A DNA stretch of 64,000 bases from Bog-793 sp963823945 (GTDB lineage: Bacteria; Actinomycetota; Acidimicrobiia; Acidimicrobiales; Bog-793). Within the stretch, counting starts at the first letter, position 1, and every line of letters starts with the position of its first letter. Below are positions 1 to 9,454 of this stretch, in pieces. The notes beneath the pieces are model-generated. The model saw nothing but the letters and a program-made list of their open reading frames with translations. It had not been told where the DNA came from and ran no database searches. The DNA lies in the NCBI GenBank assembly GCA_963823945.1, contig CAWGNK010000003.1, positions 372,001-436,000 of the forward strand. The letters are read 5' to 3'. Position numbers and translations under genes: made by a program.

Positions 1-183
1 GATCAGGAGCAGCTGGGAGGCACCGAGCCGGATCGTGGCGGCCTTGGCCCGCACGAGGTGGTCTCTGGCCACGAACACCTCGGACTCGAGGGCCGCTGCC
101 ACCTTGTCGGCGAAGCGATCCGGCCAGCCGTGCCGACAGGACCGGGCGAAGGCGACAAGCTCGTCGCGGGAGGCCGCCTTGAG
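1..183 (-). pseudogene. IS110-family transposase, downstream fragment (cut by IS21 and by the window edge)
   Basis: Read on the minus strand, this piece encodes a continuous peptide with features usual for the middle of IS110 transposases, including a HGWPDRFADKVAAALE stretch and a VRAKAATIRLGASQLLL stretch. It starts exactly at the left edge of IS21 copy 1. It continues, in the same frame, the protein that stops being readable at 2838 on the other side of that IS (...EALK then AASRDEL). The rest of the gene lies outside the window. The gene is dead: it is split by IS21 and carries frameshifts in its upstream part. Confidence 0.75.
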
Positions 184-339
184 TGCGGATTTCGGACCAT
201 TCCGTACAGCTGGAACGGTCGAATCCGTACACCCGTTTCGGCGTTTTCGTACACCCGCGTGAGGGGGCTGTCGCAGCTGCTGGCGTGAGGTAGGCCGTGC
301 TCGCAACGCTTCTCGGACCACCGTGTCCGAGGAGAGAGC

Positions 340-1882
340 GTGCCAAGACCCCACATCCCAATGCGCAAGATCCGCGACGTCATCCGCCTCGCCCTCGGCG
401 AGAGGCTCTCCCTCCGCCAGGTCGGGCTCTCCCTCGGCCTTCCGTTCACCACCGTCGGCGATCACGTCCGGCGCGCCGTCGCGGCCGGGTTGTCCTGGCC
501 GCTGCCGGACGGGCTTTCGGACCACGACCTCGAGCAGCTGCTGTTTCCCCCGCCCGTGCCCTCGAACGTCACCCGGCCGATGCCGGACTTCGCCTACGTG
601 CACAGAGAGCTGCGGCGGAAAGGGGTGACCCTTGAGCTGTTGTGGCTCGAATACCGCGAGCTCCACCCCGACGGCTATGGCTACACCCAGTTCGTCCACC
701 ACTACCGGGTCTTCAAGGGCCGGGTCGACCTCGTCATGCGCCAGGTGCACCGCGCCGGCGAGAAGCTCTTCGTCGACTTCCCCGGCATGCGGATCCCGAT
801 CCATGACAACAAGACCGGCGAGGTCATCCTGTGGGCCGAGCTGTTCGTCGCGGTGGCCGGCGCCTCGAACTACCTGTTCGCGGAGGCGCTCCCCTCCCAG
901 GAGCTGATGCACTGGGTCGCCGCCCATGTGCATGCCTTCGAAGCGATGGGGGGCTGTCACGAGATCGTGGTCTGCGACAACCTCCGCTCCGGCGTCACCC
1001 GGCCGCACCGCTACGAGCCGGACGTGAACGCCACCTATCAGGAGATGGCCGCCCACTACGGGGTCGCGGTCATCCCGACACGGTCCTACAAGCCGAGGGA
1101 CAAGGCCAAGGTCGAGGCGGGGGTTCAGCTTGCAGAGCGCTGGATCATCGCCCGGCTGCGAAACCGCCGGTTCTCTTCGCTCGCCGAGGCGAACGTCGCG
1201 ATCCGCGAGTGCGCCGCGCTGATCAACGCCCGACCGTTCAAGAAGATGGACGGCTCGCGAGCTGAGCTGTTCGAACAGCTCGACCGCCCGGCCCTCCGGC
1301 CACTGCCGGCGACGCGCTGATGAGTTCGCGACCTTCCGCAAGGCCAAGGTCAACATCGACTACCACGTCGAGCTCGACCGGCACTACTACTCCGTGCCCT
1401 ATCAACTGGTCGGAAAGGTCGTCGAGCTGCGCTGCACCGCGTCGACCCTCGAGGTCCTCTTCTCCGCGAAACGCGTCGCCTCCTGGCCACGGAGCTCGGT
1501 CCGCGGTGGCTACTCGACCGATCCCGCGCACATGCCCGAGTCCCACCGCCGCTACGCGTCCTGGACGCCCTCGCGCATCATCTCCTGGGCGAAGACGACC
1601 GGGCCGGCGACTGCGTCGCTCGTCGAGGAGATCCTGGCCTCGCGACCACATCCCGAACAGGGCTTCCGCTCCGCACTCGGGATCATCCGCCTCGGCGAGC
1701 GCCACGGGACGGCCCGCGTCGAGGCCGCCTGTGCCCGGGCACTGCACCTGCGCTCCTACTCCTATCGAAGTGTCGCCTCGATCCTCGAGCACCACCTCGA
1801 CTCCCAGCCCCTCCCCGAGCTGCTCCCACTTCCAGCGCATCCCCGCCACCGCAACGTGCGCGGGGCGAACTACTACCGATGA
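340..1882 (+). pseudogene. istA: IS21 transposase IstA, frameshifted copy
   Basis: IstA is the DDE integrase-type transposase of IS21 elements. The GTG start at 340 follows a GAGGAGAGAG ribosome-binding site. The first 326 codons match copy 2 (11189-12730), with an N-terminal helix-turn-helix and the DDE core. At about 1318-1321 this copy reads GCTGATGAG where copy 2 reads GCTATGAG. The extra G creates a TGA stop, and the remaining C-terminal part (about 187 codons) continues in another frame to 1882. A truncated protein lacking the C-terminal domain is expected. A sequencing error is possible, but the one-base length difference between the copies is consistent. Confidence 0.88.
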
Positions 1883-2661
1883 GCGAAAGGACGACCATGT
1901 TGCAGAACACCACCATCGAGGGGCTGCGGACCCTCAGGATGCACGCGATGGCCCAGGGGGTCGCAGAGCAGCGCGAGCGCCTCGACTACGCCGAGCTCTC
2001 CTTCGAGGAGCGCCTCGGGATGCTCGTCGACCGCGAGCTCCTCGCCCGGGACAACCGGCGCCTCGAGCGCCTGCTGAAGACCGCGAAGCTGAGGCTCCTG
2101 GCCGCTATCGAGGAGCTCGACTACTCGCGGCCGCGCGGACTCGATCGGCACGTGATCCTGCAGCTCGCCGAGTCGCACTGGGTCCGTGAGCGCCAGGCCC
2201 TGCTCATCTGTGGGCCCACCGGCGTCGGAAAGACCTTCCTCGCCTGTGCACTCGCCCAGGCCGCGATCCGCCACGGCCACTCGGCTCTCTATCTCCGCGC
2301 ACCGCGCATGTTCGACGAGCTCGCGATCGCACGCGTGGACGGTCGTCTCGCTCGGCTGATGGCGAGCTGGGCCCGCGTCGACGTGCTGCTGATCGACGAC
2401 TTCCTCATCCGACCGCTCAGTGCCGATCAGGCCGCCGACCTGCTCGAGATCGTCGAGGACCGCGCACAGCAGCGCTCGACGATACTCACGAGTCAGCTGC
2501 CCATCGCGAACTGGCACGAGGCCCTCGGGGACCCCACCATCGCGGACGCCGTGCTCGACCGCCTGCTCGAACGCGCGAACCGCATCGAGCTCGTCGGCGA
2601 CTCGATGCGACGAAGCGATGCCCCCGCGAAGTCCCGCGACAAGCGGGTCACCACGCCATGA
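1879..2661 (+). CDS. istB: IS21 ATP-binding helper protein IstB
   Basis: IstB is the AAA+ ATPase that works with IstA in target selection and transposition. The 260-residue protein has a Walker A motif (CGPTGVGKTFLA, near residue 110) and a Walker B-like VDVLLIDDF, the normal IstB layout and length. The ATG overlaps the end of istA by 4 bp (ATGA), the usual translational coupling. This copy is intact, unlike the one at 12727-15469. It differs from that copy by one visible substitution (Val versus Ala in the AIAR-DGRLAR stretch). Confidence 0.93.
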   Translation: MSERTTMLQNTTIEGLRTLRMHAMAQGVAEQRERLDYAELSFEERLGMLVDRELLARDNRRLERLLKTAKLRLLAAIEELDYSRPRGLDRHVILQLAESHWVRERQALLICGPTGVGKTFLACALAQAAIRHGHSALYLRAPRMFDELAIARVDGRLARLMASWARVDVLLIDDFLIRPLSADQAADLLEIVEDRAQQRSTILTSQLPIANWHEALGDPTIADAVLDRLLERANRIELVGDSMRRSDAPAKSRDKRVTTP

Positions 2662-2837
2662 TCACCGAGCTCTGCACACCGGATTCGCACGCGACGAACC
2701 ACCACCACAGACTGTCCACCGAGCATCAGGAGGGAGGTGAGCTTCGGGGTTAGCCAAATCCGTCGGCCGCTACGCGGCCTCCGACACCTCGCGTTCGAAA
2801 ACTCCGAACTGGGTGTACGGAATCACTGAAATGCGCA

Positions 2838-3393
2838 CTTGAGGGCCTCTGCGGTCGGCCAGGCCTCGAGCAGGCGCAGGAAGGTCGGCGCACCGAGGTC
2901 CTCGCCGGCGATGGCAAGGGCGGCGGGAAAGGTGGCGATGAGATCGGCCCGGAGGCGGTTGAGAAGCCGCCGCTCGTCTCGTGCGACCCGCTCGTCGTCT
3001 CGTGCGATGGCCCGCAGCTCGCCGGCCACTTCCCCAGGGCGATGAGCGGCCGCAGCCGCTCGAAGCGGTCGAGGGCGATTATGCAGGCGATCCGGGCGTC
3101 CTCGGCGTCGCCTTCTTCTTGGCCGGGCCCCGTCGTCGGGCGACGAGGTCCGGGTTCACCGGTACGACGACGTAGCCGGCCTCGAGAAGCGCTTCGACGA
3201 GCATCCCGTGGCGGGTCTCGAGCACGACGCGCACCTCGGCCGGGTCCGGCTCAAGCTCGGCGATCTTGTCGAAGAGCCGGCCCAGGTCCTCCGGGGTGCG
3301 CTCGACTCGGCGGACCTCGATCACCCCCTCGCCGGGCCTGCCGAGTGCGACCAGATGGAACTCCTCGGCGAAATCGATCCCCACTCCGAGCAC
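2838..3393 (-). pseudogene. IS110-family transposase, N-terminal part, frameshifted
   Basis: The minus-strand GTG at 3393 is preceded by AAAGGAGG with a 4-nt gap, a strong ribosome-binding site. The N-terminus VGIDFAEEFHLVAL holds the first acidic residue of the IS110 RuvC-like DEDD domain, and VRVVLETRHGM holds the next acidic position. The frame is lost at about 3080 (stop after ...TPGSPA), resumes as DARIACIIALDRFERLRPLIA, and shifts again near 3025 to give GELRAIARDDERVARDERRLL. There are therefore at least two frameshifts in addition to the IS21 insertion at 2837. The gene continues at 1-183. It cannot make an active recombinase. Confidence 0.8.
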
Positions 3394-3600
3394 GGCGCCT
3401 CCTTTGATTGAACGACCGGGTTGCCGGAGGCACGGCGCCGTGCTGATGGACCAGTCCTCGAGGGACGACACCTTGTGGGCGTCAGGCCTCCCGGGCGTTC
3501 CGCCGGGGTCGCCATCTCATCTCAGTCCTGGAAGGACAAGCACCCTTAGCGATCCCCGTCCGGGTTCCCGTTCAAAGAGGAAGGTAGAGCCATCAGCATC
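3394..3600 (-). other. IS110 upstream non-coding region (candidate bridge-RNA locus)
   Basis: About 200 bp upstream of the IS110 transposase start hold no convincing gene on either strand but contain several short GC-rich inverted repeats, for example around the GCCCGGGAGGC stretch near 3500. Many IS110-family elements carry their guide (bridge/seek) RNA in the non-coding region before the transposase. Position and size fit, but no RNA structure model was computed and the left IS end was not identified. Confidence 0.3.
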
Positions 3601-3619
3601 CCACCCTTGACGAACGGCC

Positions 3620-3935
3620 CCTCTTCATAGAGAACTGGGGCTGTGCCAGGCGACGATCTTCCGGTGGGTCCGCCAGGATCGAATCGATCGTGGCGAGCTG
3701 ACTGGCGCCTCGACGGCTGAGTCAGCGCAGCTTCGGGCCGCGAGGCGCCGCATTGCCGAGCTGGAGGCGGAGCTCGCCGCGCTGAAGCGAGCCACCGAGC
3801 TGTTCCAGGAGGGGCGGGTGGTGCGCCCAAGAGACCTGTTCGGGATCGTGGAGACCTTGGCTGGAAAGGGCCACCGCACAAAACGGGTTTGTCGCCTCCT
3901 TGCCATCGCTCCCTCCGGTTGGTCGAATCGCATGA
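3620..3935 (+). pseudogene. IS3-family transposase OrfA/OrfB junction remnant
   Basis: An open frame without a proper start encodes ATIFRWVRQDRIDRG followed by a leucine-zipper-like ARRRIAELEAELAALKRATELF and then GIVETLAGKGHRTKRVCRLL. This is the usual order at the end of IS3 OrfA (HTH end plus coiled coil) and the start of OrfB. There is no recognisable DDE domain downstream, and similarity ends near SGWSNR. It is a short leftover of an IS3 (IS51/IS407-like) element lying between the IS110 remnant and the methyltransferase gene. Confidence 0.65.
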
Positions 3936-4094
3936 CATTCCCGGTACCTGCGTCGCATACCTCTCGGCCGGCGTCGGCTGAGGTGGGCTGCCCGTATGCC
4001 TCCCCAGGGCAGCGTTTGCTATTGTGGCCCCCACAACAGACCCTTGAATTGATGTATCAGCGTACAGTGACTCATCCGAGAGGGAACTCCTGGT

Positions 4095-4916
4095 ATGCAG
4101 ACAATTCCGAAGGCGGCGGCTCGCTACGTCGTACGGGCAGCGGTTGACGGGTTGGCGAGGGCGCGTGGCCACCACGATCCCCTCGTGCCACCCACCCGGT
4201 TAATGTATGACGGACCGCAGGACAGAGACGAGTTCATACGAAATGGCGAGGCCTATTTCGAGCACTTCAAGGAGCTCCTTCACCTGGCGCCCGATGAGGC
4301 CGTGCTCGATGTGGGGAGTGGTATGGGACGCAAGACCAGGCTGCTCACCCAGTACCTTGTCCCACCCGGACGCTACGTCGGCCTTGACATTGTGCAGAAG
4401 GGCGTCGATTGGTGCACGCACCACATCACATCCCGGTACCCCAACTTCACCTTCGAGCATATTGACGTGGCCAACAGCATGTACAACCCCAAGGGCACGT
4501 TCACCGCCACCACCTATAAGTTCCCCTTCGCGAACGAGATGTTTGATGTCGCTATTCTCGGGTCGGTCTTCACACACATGCTGCCCGAAGAAGCCGACAA
4601 CTATCTGGGTGAGTTAACCCGGGTACTGCGACCGGGCGCACGAACTTTGATCACCTACTTTCTGCTCAATGACACATCGAGGCAACTCATCGCAGAGGGG
4701 AGGGCGAAGTATTCGTTCGGTAATACGTTCGATCGCTATTCCGTCGATGCGCCCGACGTGCCGATGGCCGCGGTGGCGTTCAAAGAAGAAGAGGTACGGG
4801 AGTTGTACCGACGTCACCACCTGGTGATTGACGAGCCGATTCGCTACGGGTCGTGGGCCGGACGTGCGGAGTTCCTGGATTTTCAGGACATTGTGATCGC
4901 AGGCAAACCCCGGTAG
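4095..4916 (+). CDS. SAM-dependent class I methyltransferase
   Basis: This 273-residue protein has a Rossmann-type methyltransferase domain. Motif I is VLDVGSGMGRKT (about residue 71). An acidic residue after strand 2 (YVGLDIV) would bind the SAM ribose, a post-I loop contains FEHIDV, and MFDVAILGSVFTHM followed by LRVLRPG-like VLRPGARTLITYF matches motifs II and III of Methyltransf_25/11 proteins. There is no signal peptide, so it should be cytoplasmic. The ATG at 4095 follows GAGGG. Its place among a flippase, an FkbM-type methyltransferase and a glycosyltransferase suggests glycan or lipid-linked sugar methylation, but the substrate cannot be read. IS remnants flank it on both sides. Confidence 0.8.
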   Translation: MQTIPKAAARYVVRAAVDGLARARGHHDPLVPPTRLMYDGPQDRDEFIRNGEAYFEHFKELLHLAPDEAVLDVGSGMGRKTRLLTQYLVPPGRYVGLDIVQKGVDWCTHHITSRYPNFTFEHIDVANSMYNPKGTFTATTYKFPFANEMFDVAILGSVFTHMLPEEADNYLGELTRVLRPGARTLITYFLLNDTSRQLIAEGRAKYSFGNTFDRYSVDAPDVPMAAVAFKEEEVRELYRRHHLVIDEPIRYGSWAGRAEFLDFQDIVIAGKPR

Positions 4917-5011
4917 GGATACCGGCCAAGCGCCACGCGCCCCGCACCACCGCTATCGTCACCGGCCGCCGCAGCCGGCAATCGATAAAGGGGTCACTTC
5001 CCAGCAGGAAT

Positions 5012-5558
5012 AACCGGCGCCAAGGCGTTCAGCGCGGCCATCAGGGACGTGTTCGACCACCCGGTGATCGCCCGGTGCCAGCTCCACAAGATCCGCAACG
5101 TCGAGGCCAAGCTGCCGGCCGAGCTCGCCCGCACCGTCGCGACGAAGATGCGGGCCGCCTATCGCCACGGTGATGCGCTCGCGGCCGAGGCGGAGCTCAC
5201 CGATCTCGCCCGCCAGCTGCAGAAGAGCCATCCCGGTGCCGCGGGGAGCCTGCTCGAGGGGCTCTCGGAGACCCTCACCATCTACCGGCTCGGCGTGCCA
5301 CCAACCCTGGCGCGCACACTGCGCTCGACGAACCCCGTCGAATCGATGATCGAGATCTGCCGGGACCACTGCGCGAACGTGAAGCGCTGGCGGGACGGCG
5401 AGATGGCACTCCGCTGGTGCGCGGCGGGGATGACCGAAGCCGTGAAGCAGTTCCGGAAGGTGAACGGCTTTCTCCACCTGCCAGCACTGCGCGAAGCCCT
5501 CGACCGCTACGTCGCAGGCGTCACAACGATCGACGAGAGCGAGGAGCACGTAGCCTGA
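5012..5558 (+). pseudogene. IS256-family transposase, C-terminal half
   Basis: The frame encodes GAKAFSAAIRDVFDHPVIARCQLHKIRNV, the well-known region around the second catalytic Asp of mutator-type (IS256) transposases, and continues to NPVESMIEICRDHCANVKRW and a normal C-terminus ending at 5558. The N-terminal half, including the first Asp, is absent: the frame begins abruptly after an unrelated 90-bp stretch behind the methyltransferase gene. It is a 5'-truncated, inactive remnant. Confidence 0.8.
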
Positions 5559-5637
5559 GGATCACAGGACCGCCGCCCGAAGTTCCACGGAACTCGGGAC
5601 ATTCTCCGGGTTTCTTCACCTGGCGGCCAAGCCCCCT

Positions 5638-6786
5638 AGTGGTCCGTCGCTGAAATAGCCTGGTTGGCTAGAGTGCCATCAGGTCGACGATGGCGGCACC
5701 ACCATTGGAGATATCCGACGCGGAGCGCGCAGAACTGCAGGGCATGGCCCGGTCGACGACTTTCCCGCACCGCAGGGTCAACCAGGCACGAGGGCTCCTC
5801 GACGCTGCTCACGGGGTGGCGAACGAGGATAGCTCGGCGCTGTGGGGTCGATCCCGACGCCGTGCGTCGCTGGCGCCGGCGCTTTGCCGAGACGGGCGTC
5901 AAGGGCGTCGGTGTGATCGCTAGGGGACGGGGGCGAAAGCTAGTGCTCGGCGGCGGCACACCGTGGCCGAAGTGGTCCGTGTGACTTGTCTCGAGAGTCC
6001 GGAGGACGGCTCAACGCACTGGACGACGAGGATGCTCGCGTGCCGGCTGGGGATCAGCAAGGATACCGTGGCGCGCATCTGGCGCGACCACAACCTGAAA
6101 CCCTGGAAGGTGGCGAGCTTCAAGATCTCGGATGGCCCACACTTCGAAGACAAGCTCGTCGATGTTGTCGGGCTCTACTTGAACCCCCCGAGCGGGCGGT
6201 CGTGTTCAGCTTCGACGAGAAGACCCAGGTGCAGGCCCTCGACCGCACCCAGCCGAGCCTGCCGATCAAGCCGGGACGGGCCGGCACCATGACCCATGAC
6301 TACAAGCGTCACGGAACGGTCGATCTTTTCGCCGCTTTGAACGTTGGAACCGGCGAGGTCGCAACTGGCACCCGGAAGCGCCACACCGCCAAAGACGTGC
6401 TCGCCTTCTTTGAGCTGATCGACCTCGATGTGGCGCGAGAGCTCGAGATTCACCTCGTGTTGGACAACCTTTCGGCTCACAAGCCGCCAGAGGTGATGAA
6501 GTGGCTCGCAGATCCCAAACGTGCCCGCTGGCACCTGCACTTCACGCCCACCTCGAGTTCATGGCTCAACCTGGTCGAGCGATGATTCAAAGAGCTGACC
6601 GATCGTCGGCTTCGCAGGGGGACCTTCTCGAGCGTCCCGGCACTCGTCGAGGCGATCGAGATCTGGGCCGAGCACTGGAACGACGACCCGAAGCCATTCA
6701 TCTGGCACAAGGCTGGTGACGACATCATCGAGAAGGTACGCCGCGGAAGGCTAAAGCTCCACAGATCAATTCCGCGACGGACCACT
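5638..6786 (+). mobile_element. IS630-family element, decayed
   Basis: The element is bounded by inverted repeats. AGTGGTCCGTCGCTGAAAT at the left matches the reverse complement of ATTCCGCGACGGACCACT at the right except for one or two positions. A broken IS630-type transposase lies between. The TA target duplication usual for the family is not clear (TA-like on the left, TG on the right). Because the ends survive, it could still be mobilised in trans. Its right end lies about 20 bp before the flippase start codon, so it may have replaced that gene's original promoter. Confidence 0.78.
5690..6786 (+). pseudogene. IS630-family transposase with several lesions
   Basis: The ATG at 5690 opens MAAPPLEISDAERAELQ, typical of the IS630 HTH region. 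Frame changes occur near 5840 (GVDPDAVRRWRRRFAETGVKGV follows in another frame) and near 5950, after which THWTTRMLACRLGISKDTVA and WKVASFKISDGPHFEDKLVD are readable. Another shift lies near 6185 before VVFSFDEKTQVQALDR (first Asp). LVLDNLSAHKPPEV (second Asp) and SSSWLNLVER follow, then an in-frame TGA near 6583 where the family has Trp (R-W-F), and FKELTDRRLRRGTF resumes. Several frameshifts plus a nonsense codon mean it is inactive. Confidence 0.85.
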
Positions 6787-6806
6787 GACCGCCTCGAGGA
6801 TCTGTC

Positions 6807-8354
6807 GTGACAAACCGGCGTGACGCCGCCACTGGCACCAATCGGACGACGGTGGCCAAAGTGATCCGGTCCTCGGCGATCTCCACCATCGTCAGTACTC
6901 TGGCGGCGCTGTTCGTGCTACCTAGGATACTGCACGGCGTCAATGTCACTCGTTACGGTGAGTGGGCAACGCTGGCGGCGGTATTGGCGATCGGGCAGCT
7001 AGCCGAGTCTGGAGTTGGTACCGAGATCGCCCGCCGAGTGGCCACAGCTCACGGCCAGGGGGACTTGCAGGGCGCCCGACAGGCAGTGCGACAGGGGACG
7101 ACCGTCTTGGTCGGCATCGCTGCCCTTCTCGAGGTCACCGGTGTGTTCGTGGCTCATCCCGTCGTCAACTTGGTGTTCACGACCATCTCCGCGGGCCAGC
7201 GGGGCCAGCTAGCCCTGCTGTTGATCGGGATGGTCTCGCTCCTGGCGGTAGGCTTGGTGGGCTCCGGCTACTTCGGCATCCTCGCCGGCCTGCAACGCAC
7301 CGACTACGGGAACTGGAGCGGGATTGTCTCCATAATCATCGGGGCCGGGGTCACGGTGGGCGGCATCGCCCTCGGTCTCGGCCTCTGGGCACTGTTGCTG
7401 GCCAGCTACGTACAGTTGCTGGTGAGCTGGGTGGGACCGGTCGTCGGGATGCGACGGGTCGTGCCCGACGTTCGCTTCAGATTGACGAGAGTCACCACTA
7501 CCGTCGCGCTCGGTTTCATTGGCATGCCAGCCATACTCGTGCTCGGGTCGGCCGGCACTCTGTTCGACTCGCAGGTCGACAAGCTTGTGCTCGCCCACAA
7601 TGTCAGTCCCAAGGCATCGGCCATGTTCCAGATCGGCGCCCAGACGGTGCTCTCGGCCAAGGACGTAGCGTTGATCCCCCTTGCCGTCCTCCTGGCGGGC
7701 ACGGCGGAGCTCTACCGCACAAACCCGCGTCGGCTTCGACACCTTGAAGGCCTGGCCGGTCGGAGCGCGCAGGCCATCGCCAGCGTCACAGCCGGGGGGT
7801 TCTTGATCTTCTCCTCGTCTTTTCTACGAGTCTGGTTGGGGCCAGACTACGGGGGAGCAGCCCTGTCGCTACGGTTCCTGGCCATAGCGGTCCTGCTCAA
7901 CGTGTGGTCGGCGCCATGGACTTATTACGCTGTTGGCAGGGGTCGCTACCACTACGTGTTGATCGCGGCGGGCGCCAACTTGGTCGTCAACGCTGCGGGC
8001 ACGATTCTCCTTACCACCCGCATAGGACTCCTCGGCGCCCTGATCGGTTCGGTAGCCGGCAACGCTTCGGGGACCTTGGCCGGGTGGCTTGTGGTGCGCC
8101 GCTGGGAGCGTCGCCACTGGTTGCTCCCTGCCTTGCGGGCAAGCGCAGTGGTGGCCACGGTGGTCGGGCCCTCGCTGGCTCTATCAAGCCACATCCCGGC
8201 CTCCTGGTTTGGGCTAGCGGGATGGGGCTGCGCCTACCTCGCTGCCTGTGGCATCATGCTTCTCGTAACCCGCTCTCTTCCCGTGGTTCTCGCGCTAAAG
8301 CCCGGAGGTGGCCTACGCTTGAGGTGGTGGGCTGAACCGGTGGCCCATTCCTAA
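6807..8354 (+). CDS. Polysaccharide flippase, Wzx/MOP-superfamily membrane transporter
   Basis: This 515-residue, very hydrophobic protein has about 12-14 predicted membrane segments. The N-terminal IVSTLAALFVLPRIL...VTRYGEWATLAAV pattern resembles O-antigen/teichoic acid flippases, which move undecaprenyl-linked oligosaccharides across the inner membrane. Conserved-looking loop elements include ESGVGTEIARRVATA after helix 2 and LRFLAIAVLLNVWSAPWTYYAVGRGRY near helix 10. The GTG start at 6807 has GAGGA 8 bp upstream. Its stop overlaps the next start (TAATG), so it is co-transcribed with the FkbM methyltransferase gene. An IS630 remnant lies immediately upstream. Confidence 0.82.
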   Translation: MTNRRDAATGTNRTTVAKVIRSSAISTIVSTLAALFVLPRILHGVNVTRYGEWATLAAVLAIGQLAESGVGTEIARRVATAHGQGDLQGARQAVRQGTTVLVGIAALLEVTGVFVAHPVVNLVFTTISAGQRGQLALLLIGMVSLLAVGLVGSGYFGILAGLQRTDYGNWSGIVSIIIGAGVTVGGIALGLGLWALLLASYVQLLVSWVGPVVGMRRVVPDVRFRLTRVTTTVALGFIGMPAILVLGSAGTLFDSQVDKLVLAHNVSPKASAMFQIGAQTVLSAKDVALIPLAVLLAGTAELYRTNPRRLRHLEGLAGRSAQAIASVTAGGFLIFSSSFLRVWLGPDYGGAALSLRFLAIAVLLNVWSAPWTYYAVGRGRYHYVLIAAGANLVVNAAGTILLTTRIGLLGALIGSVAGNASGTLAGWLVVRRWERRHWLLPALRASAVVATVVGPSLALSSHIPASWFGLAGWGCAYLAACGIMLLVTRSLPVVLALKPGGGLRLRWWAEPVAHS

Positions 8355-9454
8355 TGACCCGTGAGCCGGGCGGGCGGCCGGTCCAACCGCCATACGACCT
8401 GCAGCCAGCGTTGCAACGCGGACATCTCCTCGCTGAACTCTGTTACAACGGGTTCGTCGCGACCGCGAGCGTCATGCGCAGGGGTAGACGGGGGGTCCCG
8501 TGGGAATGGCCCGAAGGGCATCTCCGCTGGGTGGCCATGCGCGTGAGGTCGCGTCTGTGGTCTCGGGCGCTAAAGCATTTTGGTGACACGACGGTCCGGA
8601 CCCGGCTGCACGGCAAGGTTGCGGAGATCAACTTCGGACATCCGTATCCCATTCTTGTCCAGCTCTTCGAGACCTACAGTGAACCTTTGGTGGAGCCGGT
8701 GCGAGCCACGGCAACAAGTGTCGGACACCCTGCAGCTGTGCTCGACATAGGCGCCGGTGTTGGTGACACGGCCTTTCTTCTCAGCAGGCGGTGCCCGTCG
8801 GCCCTCAGCGCTATCGTCGCAGTGGAGGGCAATCCCGATTTCCTTCGATACTTGAACACGAACCTGGCGCGACTCGACATCCCTACCGCGATAGTGCCAT
8901 TGCTGGTGAGCGACCGCTCAGGAGACGTTCCTCTTCCGGTCCGTGTCCACGAGGGGACCGCATCGCTCACGGGAAAGCTCGCCGCCGTGGCCACCACACT
9001 TGACGCGCTCTGGGAACAGGGTGCGCTCGAGTCGCCAGATGTGGTGAAGATTGACGTCGACGGCTTTGACGGCCGCGTCCTGGCCGGAGGCACCAAGTTC
9101 CTCGGCTCGGTGTATCCTTCGGTGATCTTCGAGTGGTCGCCCCAACACCTCGCGGCCACGGGGAATAGCAGCGGCCAGGCGTTTCAGGTGCTGAGCGAAT
9201 GCGGCTACGACCGTTTCATCTGGTACGACAAGTTCGGGCGCTTTGCGCACGTCGGCACATACGTTGACGATACTGACCTCGAACTATTGAGAACTATCTG
9301 CCTGGAGAGCACTCTATCTGACTGGCATTATGATGTAGTTGCTCTTCCGGCTGACAGTAACGTATCGCTGATTTGTCTTGCCGCGTTACCTAACGTGCCA
9401 AACTGTTCCAGTCGTGCAGCAAAGGGCGCTCTGTCTCGATGGTGGCGGTCATGA
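8354..9454 (+). CDS. FkbM-family methyltransferase
   Basis: This 366-residue protein has a SAM-binding motif VLDIGAGVGDTAFLLSRR (about residue 130), VAVEGNPDFLRYLNTN for the second strand, and VVKIDVDGFDGRVLAGG, the FkbM hallmark (K-x-D-V-D/E-G-x-x). FkbM-type enzymes O-methylate sugars or polyketides, and in glycan loci they usually cap or decorate sugars. The ATG shares one base with the flippase stop, which indicates translational coupling. The extra N-terminal ~100 residues are not assigned. The acceptor sugar cannot be told from the sequence. Confidence 0.82.
   Translation: MTREPGGRPVQPPYDLQPALQRGHLLAELCYNGFVATASVMRRGRRGVPWEWPEGHLRWVAMRVRSRLWSRALKHFGDTTVRTRLHGKVAEINFGHPYPILVQLFETYSEPLVEPVRATATSVGHPAAVLDIGAGVGDTAFLLSRRCPSALSAIVAVEGNPDFLRYLNTNLARLDIPTAIVPLLVSDRSGDVPLPVRVHEGTASLTGKLAAVATTLDALWEQGALESPDVVKIDVDGFDGRVLAGGTKFLGSVYPSVIFEWSPQHLAATGNSSGQAFQVLSECGYDRFIWYDKFGRFAHVGTYVDDTDLELLRTICLESTLSDWHYDVVALPADSNVSLICLAALPNVPNCSSRAAKGALSRWWRS

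Larger units (their letters stand above)
184..2837 (+). mobile_element. IS21-family insertion sequence, copy 1
   Basis: This 2654-bp element is bounded by related inverted ends: TGCGGATTTCGG at the left, and TGCGCATTTCAG when the right end is read inwards. Both ends run into TTCCGTACA-type repeats, as expected for IstA-binding multiple terminal repeats of IS21. A 6-bp target duplication CTTGAG flanks it (178-183 and 2838-2843). It contains istA (frameshifted) and istB (intact). It has inserted into an IS110 transposase gene. It is one base longer than copy 2 would be without that copy's own insertion (2653 bp), and the extra base is the istA frameshift. Confidence 0.93.
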
